From Porphyra umbilicalis (taxonomy: Eukaryota > Rhodophyta > Bangiophyceae > Bangiales > Bangiaceae), in the NCBI GenBank assembly GCA_002049455.2, contig KV918830.1, forward strand, positions 62,001 through 126,000: DNA of 64,000 nucleotides. The letters run 5' to 3'. A program made the position numbers and the translations under genes. This document shows, piece by piece, positions 24,101 to 32,848 of this stretch. The notes below the pieces were generated by a model that worked only from the letters and a program-made list of their open reading frames with translations, was not told the origin of the DNA and searched no databases. Each line of letters opens with the position of its first letter. Position 1 is the first letter of the stretch.

Positions 24101-25281
24101 GCCTTGAGCTCACCCAGCTTCCCCGACCACATGCCCTTGAACTGATCCAGAAGACCGTGCACCTGGACATGGAGCTCCTTGGGCACGCCTGCCCAGTTCA
24201 CCTCTGGCGTCTCCGGTTCCTTGGGGGGCGGCACAACCGGGGGCTCCGGCGGTCCCTCCGCCGTGGCCATGGCCGCTTGTGTGTCCAGCTCCTGTCGGGC
24301 CGCCAGCTCTTGGTTAACTGCTAGAAGGGCCTCTTGGGAGAGGGGTCGCGCCTCGCCAGTGTACGGCTCCGCTACCCCCACTCGGGTGCCCTTGGCAAAC
24401 GTCTTGGTCTTGCGACCCAGGTTGACCAGGAGTACAGAGAAGGGCTTGTGCCGGTGCACCTTCTTGTGGAGTCCGTGAGCCAAGTGCAGCCCTTGCTTGG
24501 CCAGGAACTCTGCTCGGCCCTTGATGAGGCAACTGCCCGTCGACCGGGTCACGACTTGGACCTCGGTGTGGGCACCAGGGGGAAGGACCGTTGCACCCGC
24601 CAGCGTCAGCTCGTTCGGGCGGACCCGGGGCTTGGCCGGTGCCTTGTACTGTCGCCCCCTGGCGCCTAGATGGTAGCCCTGGATGTCTGAGACGGCGCCC
24701 GTCATCCACTCGATCTTGCCGTCCAGGGGCAGGATGGCCTTGGTGTACTGGCGCTGGAAGTCACACCCGATGATGAGCAGGACCGAGAGGCGTTTCACAA
24801 CAATAAACGGGAAATGCATAGGTTTGTCATGTACATGCAGGGTGAGGAAGAGCCGAGCGAGAGCCCGGAGAGCCTGCCCAGAGGCATCCACGATCCGGGT
24901 GCGGGTAGGCGCACGCCAGGCATGGGAGCGCCAGTCCGTAGGGAGCAGGTCCTCGCTGACGACGCTTGGTCCGGCCCCTGTGTCCACCACCGCGGCCACA
25001 GGAACCGGGTCCTCACCCCCGAAACTCAAGGTGGTCTTGACCTTGAAATTGTCCTTACGCAAGACGAGCAGGGTACCCCGACAGGCACACGGTGTCCAGG
25101 CGGCTACCTTGGCGCGTAGCCGACGACCGCACCGGCCTAGGAATGCAACTGAGGCCGATACAGGGTTACCGGGGCCTTGAACAGACGGGAGGGCGCTTAC
25201 GGGCGCACCTCCCCCACCTCGTTTCCCGATCCCGAGGTACCGGTAGTCGTGGTCTATTCCTCGGGATGGGAGTCCCAGTCC
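21190..25281 (-). CDS. pol: gypsy Pol polyprotein (protease-RT-RNase H-integrase-chromodomain)
   Basis: The open frame runs from just after a stop at 25284-25282 to TGA at 21190-21192. There is no ATG before the protease, so Pol must be made as a Gag-Pol fusion. Counting from the TTG at 25062: aspartic protease DTGA at 27-30; reverse transcriptase about 330-500 with Asp424 and YLDD at 486-489; RNase H with Asp638, Glu680 and Asp705. Integrase has the zinc-binding His858, His865, Cys895 and Cys898 and the catalytic Asp927, Asp987 and Glu1023. A GPY motif is at about 1163-1165. A chromodomain at about 1220-1262 ('LLVRWFGYGPEHDTW') probably targets integration to marked chromatin. All catalytic residues are present and the frame is unbroken over 1,290 codons from the TTG. 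Confidence 0.93.
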   Translation of the reverse strand, partial: GLGLPSRGIDHDYRYLGIGKRGGGGAPVSALPSVQGPGNPVSASVAFLGRCGRRLRAKVAAWTPCACRGTLLVLRKDNFKVKTTLSFGGEDPVPVAAVVDTGAGPSVVSEDLLPTDWRSHAWRAPTRTRIVDASGQALRALARLFLTLHVHDKPMHFPFIVVKRLSVLLIIGCDFQRQYTKAILPLDGKIEWMTGAVSDIQGYHLGARGRQYKAPAKPRVRPNELTLAGATVLPPGAHTEVQVVTRSTGSCLIKGRAEFLAKQGLHLAHGLHKKVHRHKPFSVLLVNLGRKTKTFAKGTRVGVAEPYTGEARPLSQEALLAVNQELAARQELDTQAAMATAEGPPEPPVVPPPKEPETPEVNWAGVPKELHVQVHGLLDQFKGMWSGKLGELKATTHHIQLKPDAKPVYSAPYRAGPHRRLEIEKQVKKMLDLGVIEPSDAEWSFPVVFVLKPGGHFRFCVDYRRLNERTVKDVYPIPRMADCLDSLGDATVFSTLDCNAGYWQIPVAAEDRDKTTFTSHTGLFRFLRLPFGLVNAPASFQRALDIILSRLRWQTCFVYLDDVIVFSRTVGDHIRHLREVLLLLEKAGVSLKPSKCHLFQQEVEYLGHVVRPGQLLVNQKNIKSLAQALPPRNQTELKSFLGMCSVYRRFIMDYAHIAKPLTKLTRKKLPHVLSPLGATQMAAFAYLKERLTSTPILALPRREGLFILNTDACAVQVGCTLLQQQPDKSILPVGYYSRGLIPAEQNYSTTDRECLAVVWACFLLRPYLEEQEFLIRTDHSSLRWLLNMDSPQRRVARWRLRLSEFRYKVCTRPGREHHCADAMSRLPTLAPDRSVIPKEIPCLVLADSSRGWVAPNYGEPDKEQPVTLARMLAAQKDDQRTQELRDTMDQNTHSRFSETKEGLLVRVAPLDGAVQVYVPFTLRQDLLRLEHDVVRAGHPEVNRLYTAIRRHYYWESMAADVYDWVASCASCARNRIAPRRRTAMLKLFPARDPFASLSMDLLGPLTETKAGNVFLLIIVNRFSKLVRAVPLAGITATDVSSAFCRDWISVFGPPDTVLTDNGPQFASLFFQGVWNLMGIRNLYTSTYHPQTNGQVERFNKTLVDMFMHYIEDHQDNWDELVSLLALAYNSRPHRTTGVAPMDLVTPRRLSNFSLERMPDGMTPDPSQSVAEAKDAFLESLKALLPQIRDSIAKTQARYKRDYDKKVRPRRVSVTSGDWVYLRNHTRKHKLDPKVTGPYEVLETDGRTYLIDQDGLPYRVSGDHAVPAGPVDPANRPKQPQVAVPDALQPGGSEFVFERFVDHTWDEEGVLWLLVRWFGYGPEHDTWKHSGRLPVAAVYRYCRRNGLLPQDPDKAEPGRDVQEA

Positions 25282-26999
25282 TCAGGACTCTCCTTGTACA
25301 GGTTCTCCTGGATGCTCTGCAGGATGGCAACCCGGAGGTTGTGCACCGTCTTCGGGTCCCGCCGTCCAGGGGAGGCGCCCTTGGCCTGCCGGTCAGCCCA
25401 GCGGACGGCCTTGGCGAACTGGATTCCCTGGCGGGCCAGCTTGTCCCGGAGCTCCTTGGGCACCTCCGGGCAGGCTGCCGCGATGTGGTCCTCCTTGTTA
25501 CACAGCCAGCACGCCCGTACCCGGTTCGGGCGTTCCCCCCCCCGGGTGACACGGGGCCTAGAGGGCGTGACAAACCCGCGCCAACCCTCCAGGCGACCCC
25601 CGGCCTGGGACGAGGACTCCCCCACGGCCAGAACCGGCGCCTTGGGTCCCGTCCGACTAGACGGTCGTTCCAGGTACATCTTCGGGGGGGTCGGCTGGAG
25701 TCGCTGGAGCGCCTTGACCTGTTCATGCTTGCCCTGGGTGAACGACGCGAGCTGCTGCAGGGTGTGCTCCGTGAACTGGAGGTTGTACTGCTGGGCGTCC
25801 ACCTGCAAGTGCTTGGGCAGCCCCTGGCTAAATGCCATCTTGAGCCGGTCCTCGCCGTACACGTTCCCGCAGGCCTCCCCCAGGTCCCGCAAATGGGCCG
25901 CAAAGGCATCGGGTACTTCATGGGCGCCCAGGGAGGCGCGGTTCACGTCCGTCACGGCTTGGTTTAGGGTGATGGAGTCCGCGTAATTGACCAGGAGCCA
26001 GTGTACCGCCTCCGGGAAGGATGCCACAGTCCGGCCTGGGATGTGCCCGGCCGTGTCAGGGAGGATCTTGTTAAACCGAGTGGCTGCTGCCCCGGTCAGG
26101 AAGGAGCCGACCAGGTAGAGCGCCTTGCCCTCCCAGACGTTGCTGTCGTTGCAAGCCCGGACAAACCGGCGCAAGAAAGAGAAGAGCTCGGCTGGCTTGG
26201 TCCCGTCAAAGCGAACCCGGTCCATGGAAACCCGTAATTTCTTCCGGTCTTGTGTAATCCGGAGACGCATCCGGCTAGTGAACGTCTGGTTCTGGTTGTC
26301 CAGGCGATAGGAGTGCCAGTCCGTCACCGTGTTGAGCAAGTTGTCCCCGACCTTGTGGACAGGAATCTGGAAATTCACCAGCATCCGCCGGACCATCTCC
26401 TCGTCACTCCGGGAGGAGGAGTCACTCGAGGAAGACCGGGGGCAACGACGCCGAAGGCTACTCCGGCTCCGGCGCGACCGACGGTCCCGGCGAGAGTCCC
26501 CACTGGTACTCCCGTCCGGTCCCCCGTCGTCACCTCCGCCTCCACCCGTCACCACCCGGTTCCCTGACCGCCCCATACCAGCGCTTGGGGATGCCAGCCT
26601 GCCGGGTGTTCGCCCCGCGGTCAGCGTCTCGACCGCCCCAGCCATGTCCGCCCGGAGCTCCTCGCGTAGGGATTCCAGGAAGGACATCACGGCTGGGGAG
26701 GAAGCGACGTCGGGGGGGGCACCGCTCGCATCACGTCGACCCGGGCTAGCTGGAGTCGGGGTCCACTTCTGCTTGCCCTTGGACGTGCCGGTGCCCGCCA
26801 CCGCGGGTCTCGGCATCTCGGTCTTGACGGTCGTCGTCACCCGGGAAGAACCACCAAGCCCAGCCACGTCAGCCGGCGTCGGCGGGGGCGGAACCAAACC
26901 CGAGGAACCAGGTATCCCAGCCCCGGCCGAAGCCGGGGGCGTGTCCGTCGACGTACGCCGGGGCGACGTCTCCCCCAGAGAGGACGTCGGGGTCGGCAT
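25254..26999 (-). CDS. gag: gypsy Gag protein
   Basis: 581 residues from ATG at 26997-26999 to TAG at 25254-25256. Residues 1-200 are disordered and Ser/Pro/Arg rich. The capsid-like Retrotrans_gag core spans about 265-410 ('ELFSFLRRFVRACND', 'HWLLVNYADSITLNQAV', 'LGEACGNVYGEDRLKMAF'). A single CCHC zinc knuckle is at Cys497, Cys500, His505 and Cys510, and should bind the genomic RNA. Gag overlaps the upstream end of the pol frame by 28 nt, with pol in the -1 frame. The stop is TAG; if TAG were sense, Gag would run on to a TAA 19 codons later. Confidence 0.9.
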   Translation of the reverse strand: MPTPTSSLGETSPRRTSTDTPPASAGAGIPGSSGLVPPPPTPADVAGLGGSSRVTTTVKTEMPRPAVAGTGTSKGKQKWTPTPASPGRRDASGAPPDVASSPAVMSFLESLREELRADMAGAVETLTAGRTPGRLASPSAGMGRSGNRVVTGGGGGDDGGPDGSTSGDSRRDRRSRRSRSSLRRRCPRSSSSDSSSRSDEEMVRRMLVNFQIPVHKVGDNLLNTVTDWHSYRLDNQNQTFTSRMRLRITQDRKKLRVSMDRVRFDGTKPAELFSFLRRFVRACNDSNVWEGKALYLVGSFLTGAAATRFNKILPDTAGHIPGRTVASFPEAVHWLLVNYADSITLNQAVTDVNRASLGAHEVPDAFAAHLRDLGEACGNVYGEDRLKMAFSQGLPKHLQVDAQQYNLQFTEHTLQQLASFTQGKHEQVKALQRLQPTPPKMYLERPSSRTGPKAPVLAVGESSSQAGGRLEGWRGFVTPSRPRVTRGGERPNRVRACWLCNKEDHIAAACPEVPKELRDKLARQGIQFAKAVRWADRQAKGASPGRRDPKTVHNLRVAILQSIQENLYKESPEDWDSHPEE

Positions 27000-27210
27000 A
27001 GTGGTCTCTGGCGCTCAACAACCAGGCGAACCGGGAGACACGCACGACCAAGAAAGAAGGGGTGGCAACGAGGTACAAGGTGGGAATCCCGACACAAGTC
27101 GGGAGATTGTAATGCCGTCCGGCAAGGCCACGCACACGAGAGCTCACCCGTTACACGGGAGAGATCGCCCGTTACACGCGTACCGGCACCGGATGTCAGC
27201 CAGAAAATCC

Positions 27211-27225
27211 CCTGCTGCTCCACCA
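27211..27225 (-). other. gypsy primer-binding site
   Basis: The plus strand reads CCTGCTGCTCCACCA, three bases inside the 5' LTR. Its complement on the coding strand begins TGGTGGAGCAGCAG, the TGG start expected for pairing with the CCA end of a tRNA. The tRNA identity cannot be fixed without the host tRNA set. Confidence 0.7.
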
Positions 27226-27228
27226 ATT

Positions 27229-27721
27229 TGTCGCATGAAACGTCGTGTCACCCCAGCCCACAGAAACAGATAGGGACACCTGCCCAGCTGAGGGAACCCA
27301 CCCGCACACCCTTGGTCTACTCTCGCCCGGTGACACGGTCACCTAGGAAAACACCCGAAGGCGCAAAGAGGGAGGAAAGAGGTGAGAACGCAGTTATTTT
27401 TTTGTGGGGAAGCCGGGCCACGGGCGCCCCGCTGTCCCCTTATGCTAACCGAGCAAGCGGGCCCAAATGGCCCCGAATCCCACGCAGTAGCCTCCCCATG
27501 GGGAGATCTGGGGATCCATAATAGTGGACCCCCCTACTGTAAAGCAGATAATTCAAACAATTGACAACCAATTGCGAACGTCCCACAATCAATCAAGATC
27601 CCACCCAGCACCGACAGCGCCACCTGTCCGAACCGGGGCGTGACACGTCATTCGCGTCACCCGGTGTACCAATGGCCTCCGGGCCAGCCAAGGGGCGTGG
27701 GCTGGGACGCGTAATGCGACA
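27229..27721 (-). repeat. gypsy 5' LTR
   Basis: 493-bp LTR, upstream copy on the coding strand. The host GTGGG duplication follows at 27722-27726. Compared with the other LTR it differs at about seven sites and has no length change. Confidence 0.93.
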
Positions 27722-28820
27722 GTGGGCCTCCAAAGGTACCAGGCGTTGTAGAGATGAGCTTCGTCGAAGCAAAGAAGAGCGATGTTGTGCTCGTTCAACA
27801 GCTTGACGAAGCTCAGGTTGTGGCACAACACCTCTGGAGAGATGAAGAGCGCGCACAGAGCCTTCTCGGTGATCATCGTTTTGCAGCGCGCCCACTCCGC
27901 CGTCGTGCTAGAAAAAGAAAGTACCAATGCCGGCATGCCAGCCTTTGTCATCATGTCCGCGTGCTGACGGCTAAGGCCCTTCAGAGGGACCAGCATAACG
28001 CTTAAAGCCTTGCGTCGCTCGTAGAGGAGGGTAGCAGCAACACCAAAGATCGTTGTCTACAGATGGAGCAGGAAAACGACGGAAATAGCGAGCAGAATCA
28101 ATCTTATCAGCGCACTGACAAAAAGAAAAATAAATGCGACGGTCGCTGTCGCACATGCCACGCACGCTGAACAGGAACCAGAACGAGTAGCACGGACTCC
28201 GCCCAAAGACGAGATGTAGCATACCTTGCCCGATGCCGTGGCAATCACGGCCAGGACGTCCGCCACATCACGGTCCTGTTCGAGAAGTGGAATGATAGCT
28301 TCAAGCTATCCAGCCCGGAAGTTTTCATGGCCAAACTTATGGTCGAGGGTGTCCAGAGCGGCTGCCTCGACATCGGATCGCTCCATGGCTACGCACGAGT
28401 GTGTCGCCGGGCACGTGCATGACGTCCAGGGCTGGCCGAGGCCGCACGGCGCCGCCCCTCACGTCTCTTTACGAAGGCCCCAGCTGACGAATTTGGCACC
28501 CGCGCGAGCCCTCTCTTTGAACGCGATACTCGCGTTACGTTATGGCGTGATCTGGTAACCACAAATCAGCGTACCGTACCATTTCATAATCACGTATACA
28601 TGCCTACATGAGTTTGCAGCGCGCATCAGAGCGCGTGACCATCTCGAGACTGAAAATTAGGCACCAGGAAACAGAGGAGGCATGATGACCGTGTCGCAAC
28701 CATTGTTCTACAATCAGACGATGCTGTTTGAGCGAGAATCATCGTACAAAGCAAAGAGAAGATCGACACCATTTCTTGGCCGTAGGAAATCATGCTGAAC
28801 CGGGCGTTGTGACTAGCACC

Positions 28821-30122
28821 TCACATCTCCAAACTCCGATGCACGCACTCGGGCACCTCTCCACCATTGACAATTACATCTGCCAGCGCCGCCGCCGGAG
28901 ACGTGTACGTAAAGCGCTTTTCAAGCCGATTAGATGCTTGGAAGTAGGCCCAGTACGCGGCCATTGTATGCCAACCACCGCGTTTTTTGATTTCCGCATC
29001 GGCCACACCAATAAGACGATAAAGCTGGACACCTCCACGCTTGCGGGAATGGGTCCCCAGAAACTTGTTCGAGTCCACACAAGCTTCATCAAGCGAATGG
29101 CGCAAGGACTCGACAAAGACGTTGTCCTTTGAGCTTGATGTGCACCGAAATCTCCCAACCCACAGACGGCAGAGCGTTAAATGGGCAGAACAGGAAGCCG
29201 TCGGCATCTCCACGCACCATCAGGTACATGGCCAAAGCCAGAACAGGATCCACGCGGGGGTCGCCCACCAAACCAGGCCCACCTTCAAGGTAGTACCGTC
29301 GGCCTGACGTTGACGTCTTCGTTCCGTCAAGAATGTTGATGCGAAGCACCAGGTTCCCTCGCACGTCCTCCGTCTGTAGAACGTCTTCTTGCCTGCGTCA
29401 CCAAGCGCCGTGTATGCAATACGTTCCAAACAAGAACCGCATTCGGACAGATGAGCTCAAGCTGCCTAGTATCAGTGCCCGTGATGATCAGATCGAGACA
29501 CGCCGAGTACAAATGACGAGGCCTCGGCTCGGACAGGCGCAAAAATGGATTGGTCGCGCACTCGGCGTGAACTCTCATCTACGTACTTGATCTTGGTCAC
29601 CTTGTCAAAGCGCATAAGAAGAAAGGTGGCCGTCATCATGGCGGCAAACTGCGACAAAATCCGCGGGGAGACGTAGTCTTGGTCGAAAATGAAGTGATTG
29701 TAGTAGGCACAGATGTGCCCGTTCTCCAGCGGGTCCATTGGAGGTGTCACGCGTCCATCGCGAGCGAGCTTGACCTTATGAGCTCGCTTCATGTCCTCGA
29801 CAGCCTTGCTGTCGTTCGGGTTGCCGTTGACAAACGCCTTTCCGTCGATCTCGCCCGTCGTCCAACGACCAGTGCAACCTAGCTCAGTACAAAACAATGT
29901 CATCTGGGCAGACACATGCTTGGAAGGCGACGTACCGAGCTCGAAGTTCTTGGTACGGACCTCGTAGAACGTGGAGTCGTGCGCCGCAGTGGTTGCGTTC
30001 ACCTTTAACGGATCAACGCCGACCTTCGCGCAATACTCGAGGTATTCCTTCCGGGTGCGCTTGTGTACCTCGGAGCTGCTTTGTGAGCGAGCCGTCTCAA
30101 CAACGGCCGCTGTATAAGCCAC
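28821..30122 (-). CDS. tyrosine recombinase (Crypton/DIRS-like)
   Basis: Minus-strand exons: about 30122-29587, 29465-29423, 29373-29164 and 29126-28821 (TGA). Introns of 121, 49 and 37 nt have GT-AG borders (first donor GTACGT) and all keep the frame. The protein has a helical N-terminal domain ('RTRKEYLEYCAKVGVDPLK') and a catalytic domain. This holds the first Arg in 'FLLMRFDKV', the beta-hairpin Lys in 'DGTKTSTSGRR', a 'GTHSRKRGG' box in the HxxR position, 'KRGGWH' and a C-terminal Tyr in 'MAAYWAYF'. The HxxR box reads His-Ser-Arg-Lys-Arg, so the second Arg may be shifted or replaced by Lys. Known role: site-specific DNA cleavage through a phosphotyrosine, used by Cryptons, DIRS elements and Starship captains. 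No ATG is visible in the first exon, so a 5' exon is probably missing. It is 435 bp upstream of RecQ on the same strand. Confidence 0.68.
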
Positions 30123-31954
30123 AGGATCATACGTGTTGGCCGAGGGTGAAAGACTTAATCACGCCACGCTCCGAGCAGCGCTCGTGCGGCCATCTTGTAA
30201 GCCAGAAAGCCGCGACGAACCGCGATCCACGGAAGCCGCAGATGACATTCGGCTCACGGCCGATGTCGACGCGCGGGCCTGCCTGCCAGATGAGAGCGTG
30301 CGTGCAGCGAGAGTGCTCGCCGCAGCGAGAGGAAGTGATGGCCGTAATAAAGACACCTCGCATCATGACGTGAGAACGTGATCCGTGCGCGAGCTGACAC
30401 ATTATCCGCATGCAGCCTCTTCGAAAATCATGTCGAATGACCTACGAGATTTCGCTTTGCCTTTGTATGTATTCACGAACCTTGTGACTGGATCTTTTGT
30501 GTTGTACTGGAATATCGTTGACGTACGGAACAACAAGCGATGTACTCTTCCCGCCTGTCTGTGGCATTGACACACAATGTGGCTCGAGAATCGCCAGCTC
30601 CAAAGAACTGCGCAACCTCAGTGCGTTGGGGCCTTCTCGAACATTGCATCACCATGTTAAAACGTCTCTTCGTTGGACAAGAATGCGGTACCCCTGTCGT
30701 ACGTCGGGTTTCACGGACGCCCTGTTGGCAGCAACGAAGCTCGAAGAAAATACCGCATCCCATGTCTGATCCGCACAAGACCGGGCACAAGCTCACCGCG
30801 CACACAGAAAAAAGACTCCACTGACAAAGGAACAAGCCTGCTAGCACTTTCTTAGTGTTAACCAGCTCGACAACAGCCAAGTCGCTCACGCAGATGAAAA
30901 GAGGACTACAAGTAGCACGGATGACTCTGAAGAACAGCGTCATAAGCAAGAAGCGGTTGCTTCCCCTTATGCTCCAAGCAGGGCCCCGGCGCCTTTTCGC
31001 GTACGAGCTGCCAAAGCACACTACATGATTCAGGAGGATGGACCTGTACAGCGTATCCGCTCACAACGCGCAACACGGGTGGAGCAGTCCGCGCCGATTC
31101 GTCCGCCTTCCCGACTGCGTTGCCGTCACCGGGCGCCGATACATACGATGGAGGGGACGCCGGTGGGGCAGGATTGGTCAGCAGGGACCAGACGATGAGG
31201 TATGAGGAGAGTGCGCCACGATAGGAAAACCAAATATGTAGAGCTCATCGAATGCGACTGGTCGCAAAGACGAGTTCCCGCGGCTGCTGACGACCAGGCT
31301 GTGCACGTCGTAGAGCATCAATCTACAGTACACTTCAGGGGGCCGGACACTGAGACACAGCGTGTGCATGTAAGCAGAGAAAATCAAAAACGATGATGAG
31401 ACACGAGTTGGGGCGGCTGACTCCAAAAGGTAAGCGCGTCAGGGGCTCGGATCAGCGTTCGACAAGCGTCGACTGCGGCAGCCTGGCCCACCGGGCCAAC
31501 AAACCAGGGACTGGATCGGGCCACCGGATCAGCAACTCTCAGCGGCCTGTCGCTGCGCAGATCCGATTGGCCGTCGGGACGCGTTGTGCGCGACGGACAA
31601 GATACGCCCAGACAAATACAATTAGTTATCCAATTATGTCTGCAATTTGGTGACGTGATGGCGTTATCCCGTACCGGATTCTCAATTTGCTTAAGCGATT
31701 GGAAAGGCAATGTATTTCTCTCCCTCGAAAATCTCGACACGCGTGCAATCTGACATTAGTGGGCCACAATCGCGACGCCCGTCCACATGCGGTTTTTGAC
31801 CATAACGGGTCGGACCATATGGAAGCAAAACTCGTCCCTAATCGAGGGTTTTCTTGCCCCGCAGGACGGGACGGACACCTTGCTTTGCGTCGCCAACCTC
31901 GGACATGTCCCTAGCAGTCTTTGTCGTGAGCAAGTCAGAATTCCGCGTCGTCTG
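30123..31954. other. region upstream of the recombinase, no clear gene
   Basis: This should contain the 5' exon(s) and promoter of the recombinase. A minus-strand frame at 30473-31021 is open for 182 codons, with a hydrophobic stretch ('LFICVSDLAVVELVNTKKV'), but it has many Cys/Ser and no motif I recognise. The plus strand has only short frames. No boundary of a mobile element could be identified by eye. Confidence 0.4.
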
Positions 31955-32848
31955 ATGGCTCTTCCTCCGACAGCTGCCCGCCTTTCTTTGCTGGAAGCAG
32001 ATGCCGCGGCCCGTGCATCAGAAGGGCGAACTGCACAAGATGAAGCCCGCCATCCAACCCAAGACAAGCTCGTGGTCGGGATTGCTGCTGCCGTGAACCA
32101 GTTGAACCGTGCTTCTGTACCGCGTCCTCTTCCTGGCAACATCGACGGTCATTTGCGTCTCGCGCACGCTCTCGTGGCTTGTCGACGGCAGCAACAAATA
32201 TCTGCGCCCGTCCGCGCGCTTTGCAACTCCATCGAGGCCCGGCTCAAGAACATCAAAGAAGCCCACCGCCGAGGCGCTGCCTCCGTGGGTTTGGCCGCCC
32301 AGTTCGTTCAGTCGGCCTCGGTTCTTTCCAGTGCTTCTTTTGGGCAACCGATTCTCGAGGCGGCAAGGTCCCAGCCGATGCGGTAAAGCGCACTGCCCGC
32401 AGAGAACTTGCCACCATCTATGGTCACCAGTGCTAGTGGTTGTTCTTCGTGCACTTGCAGCGTTCATCCTCGTGAGCAGAGCTCATCCGCTCCCCTGCAG
32501 ATCCGTGTTAAGCCAATTGCAATGGAGCGGCTCCCCCGTGACTGGGAGCTTATGATGGATGTCGTCGAGCGGTCCTGGGAAGTAGGTGTTGGTTCCACCA
32601 TCGCGCTCAAAAAGCTTCAACAGGGCCAGCCTGAACGACGCGAGCTGGACAAGAAGCAGCATTCTGGACGGGCATCTTCTTCCATGCTCGCCAAGCGCCG
32701 AGCCATTGCCAAGGCTGCGAGCAGAGCCGGTGGGTGGGCAGCACTCCGTGACCAACTTCGCGTGGAGCGCGTGAAGCGGGCTGGGCGAGGACAGCGGTTT
32801 GGATACAAAGAGGTGCACACGTTTTGCTCTGTCATGTTGCGAAGATAG
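31955..32848 (+). CDS. hypothetical helical protein, intron-containing
   Basis: A plus-strand gene starting at ATG 31955. The first part (31955-32290) encodes helices rich in Ala, Arg, Glu and Gln ('RLSLLEADAAARASEG', 'SIEARLKNIKEAHRRGAA'). The coding frame then shifts. A middle segment near 32360-32425 ('GKVPADAVKRTARREL') and a last segment 32500-32848 ('MERLPRDWELMMDVVERSW', 'SMLAKRRAIAKAASRAG') are each well-behaved, implying two introns; the acceptor CCCCTGCAG near 32500 is convincing. The last exon ends TAGTAG at 32846-32851, with TGA 12 codons later in frame. It is strongly basic at the end and may bind nucleic acid. I do not recognise the family. It lies about 1.8 kb upstream of the recombinase on the opposite strand and could be part of the same mobile unit. 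Confidence 0.45.

Larger units (their letters stand above)
19211..27721 (-). mobile_element. complete Ty3/gypsy chromovirus (8,511 bp)
   Basis: Two 493-bp LTRs (19211-19703 and 27229-27721) begin TGTCGCA and end TGCGACA. The host target is duplicated as GTGGG at 19206-19210 and 27722-27726, the 5-bp duplication usual for this superfamily. The LTRs differ at about 7 of 493 positions, so insertion is recent. The coding strand is minus: gag 26999-25254, then pol in the -1 frame to 21190, with a chromodomain at the C terminus that defines the chromovirus branch. A primer-binding site adjoins the 5' LTR and a polypurine tract adjoins the 3' LTR. About 1.5 kb between pol and the 3' LTR carries an open frame on the opposite strand. 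All coding frames are intact, so the copy looks potentially active. It lies inside the RecQ gene. Confidence 0.93.
17589..28386 (-). pseudogene. RecQ-family DNA helicase gene, disrupted by a gypsy retrotransposon
   Basis: Minus-strand model: exon 1 28386-28225, intron 28224-28057, exon 2 28056-27722, gypsy insertion, exon 2 continued 19205-18668, intron 18667-18432, exon 3 18431-17589 (TGA). All introns are phase 0 and the spliced, element-free frame is 626 codons. Exon 1 holds the Q-motif 'FGHENFRAG-stop-LEAI' and the start of Walker A. Splicing joins 'ATASGK' to 'TTIF', rebuilding a canonical GKT. Exon 2 has motif Ia ('VMLVPLKGL') and the DEAH box ('CFDEAHLYNAW'). Past the insertion come motif III ('LGLTATM'), motif IV ('NTIVYVPLRAQ') and motif V ('VATVAFGLGVDCAHVRVIIHF'). 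Exon 3 begins with motif VI ('QVGRGGRDG') and ends with a RecQ zinc-binding-like Cys cluster ('CRCGMC'). In-frame TAG (28306-28308) replaces the invariant Gln; TAA lies at 17877-17879. Known family role: 3'-5' unwinding in recombination and repair, often carried by mobile elements. Confidence 0.8.
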
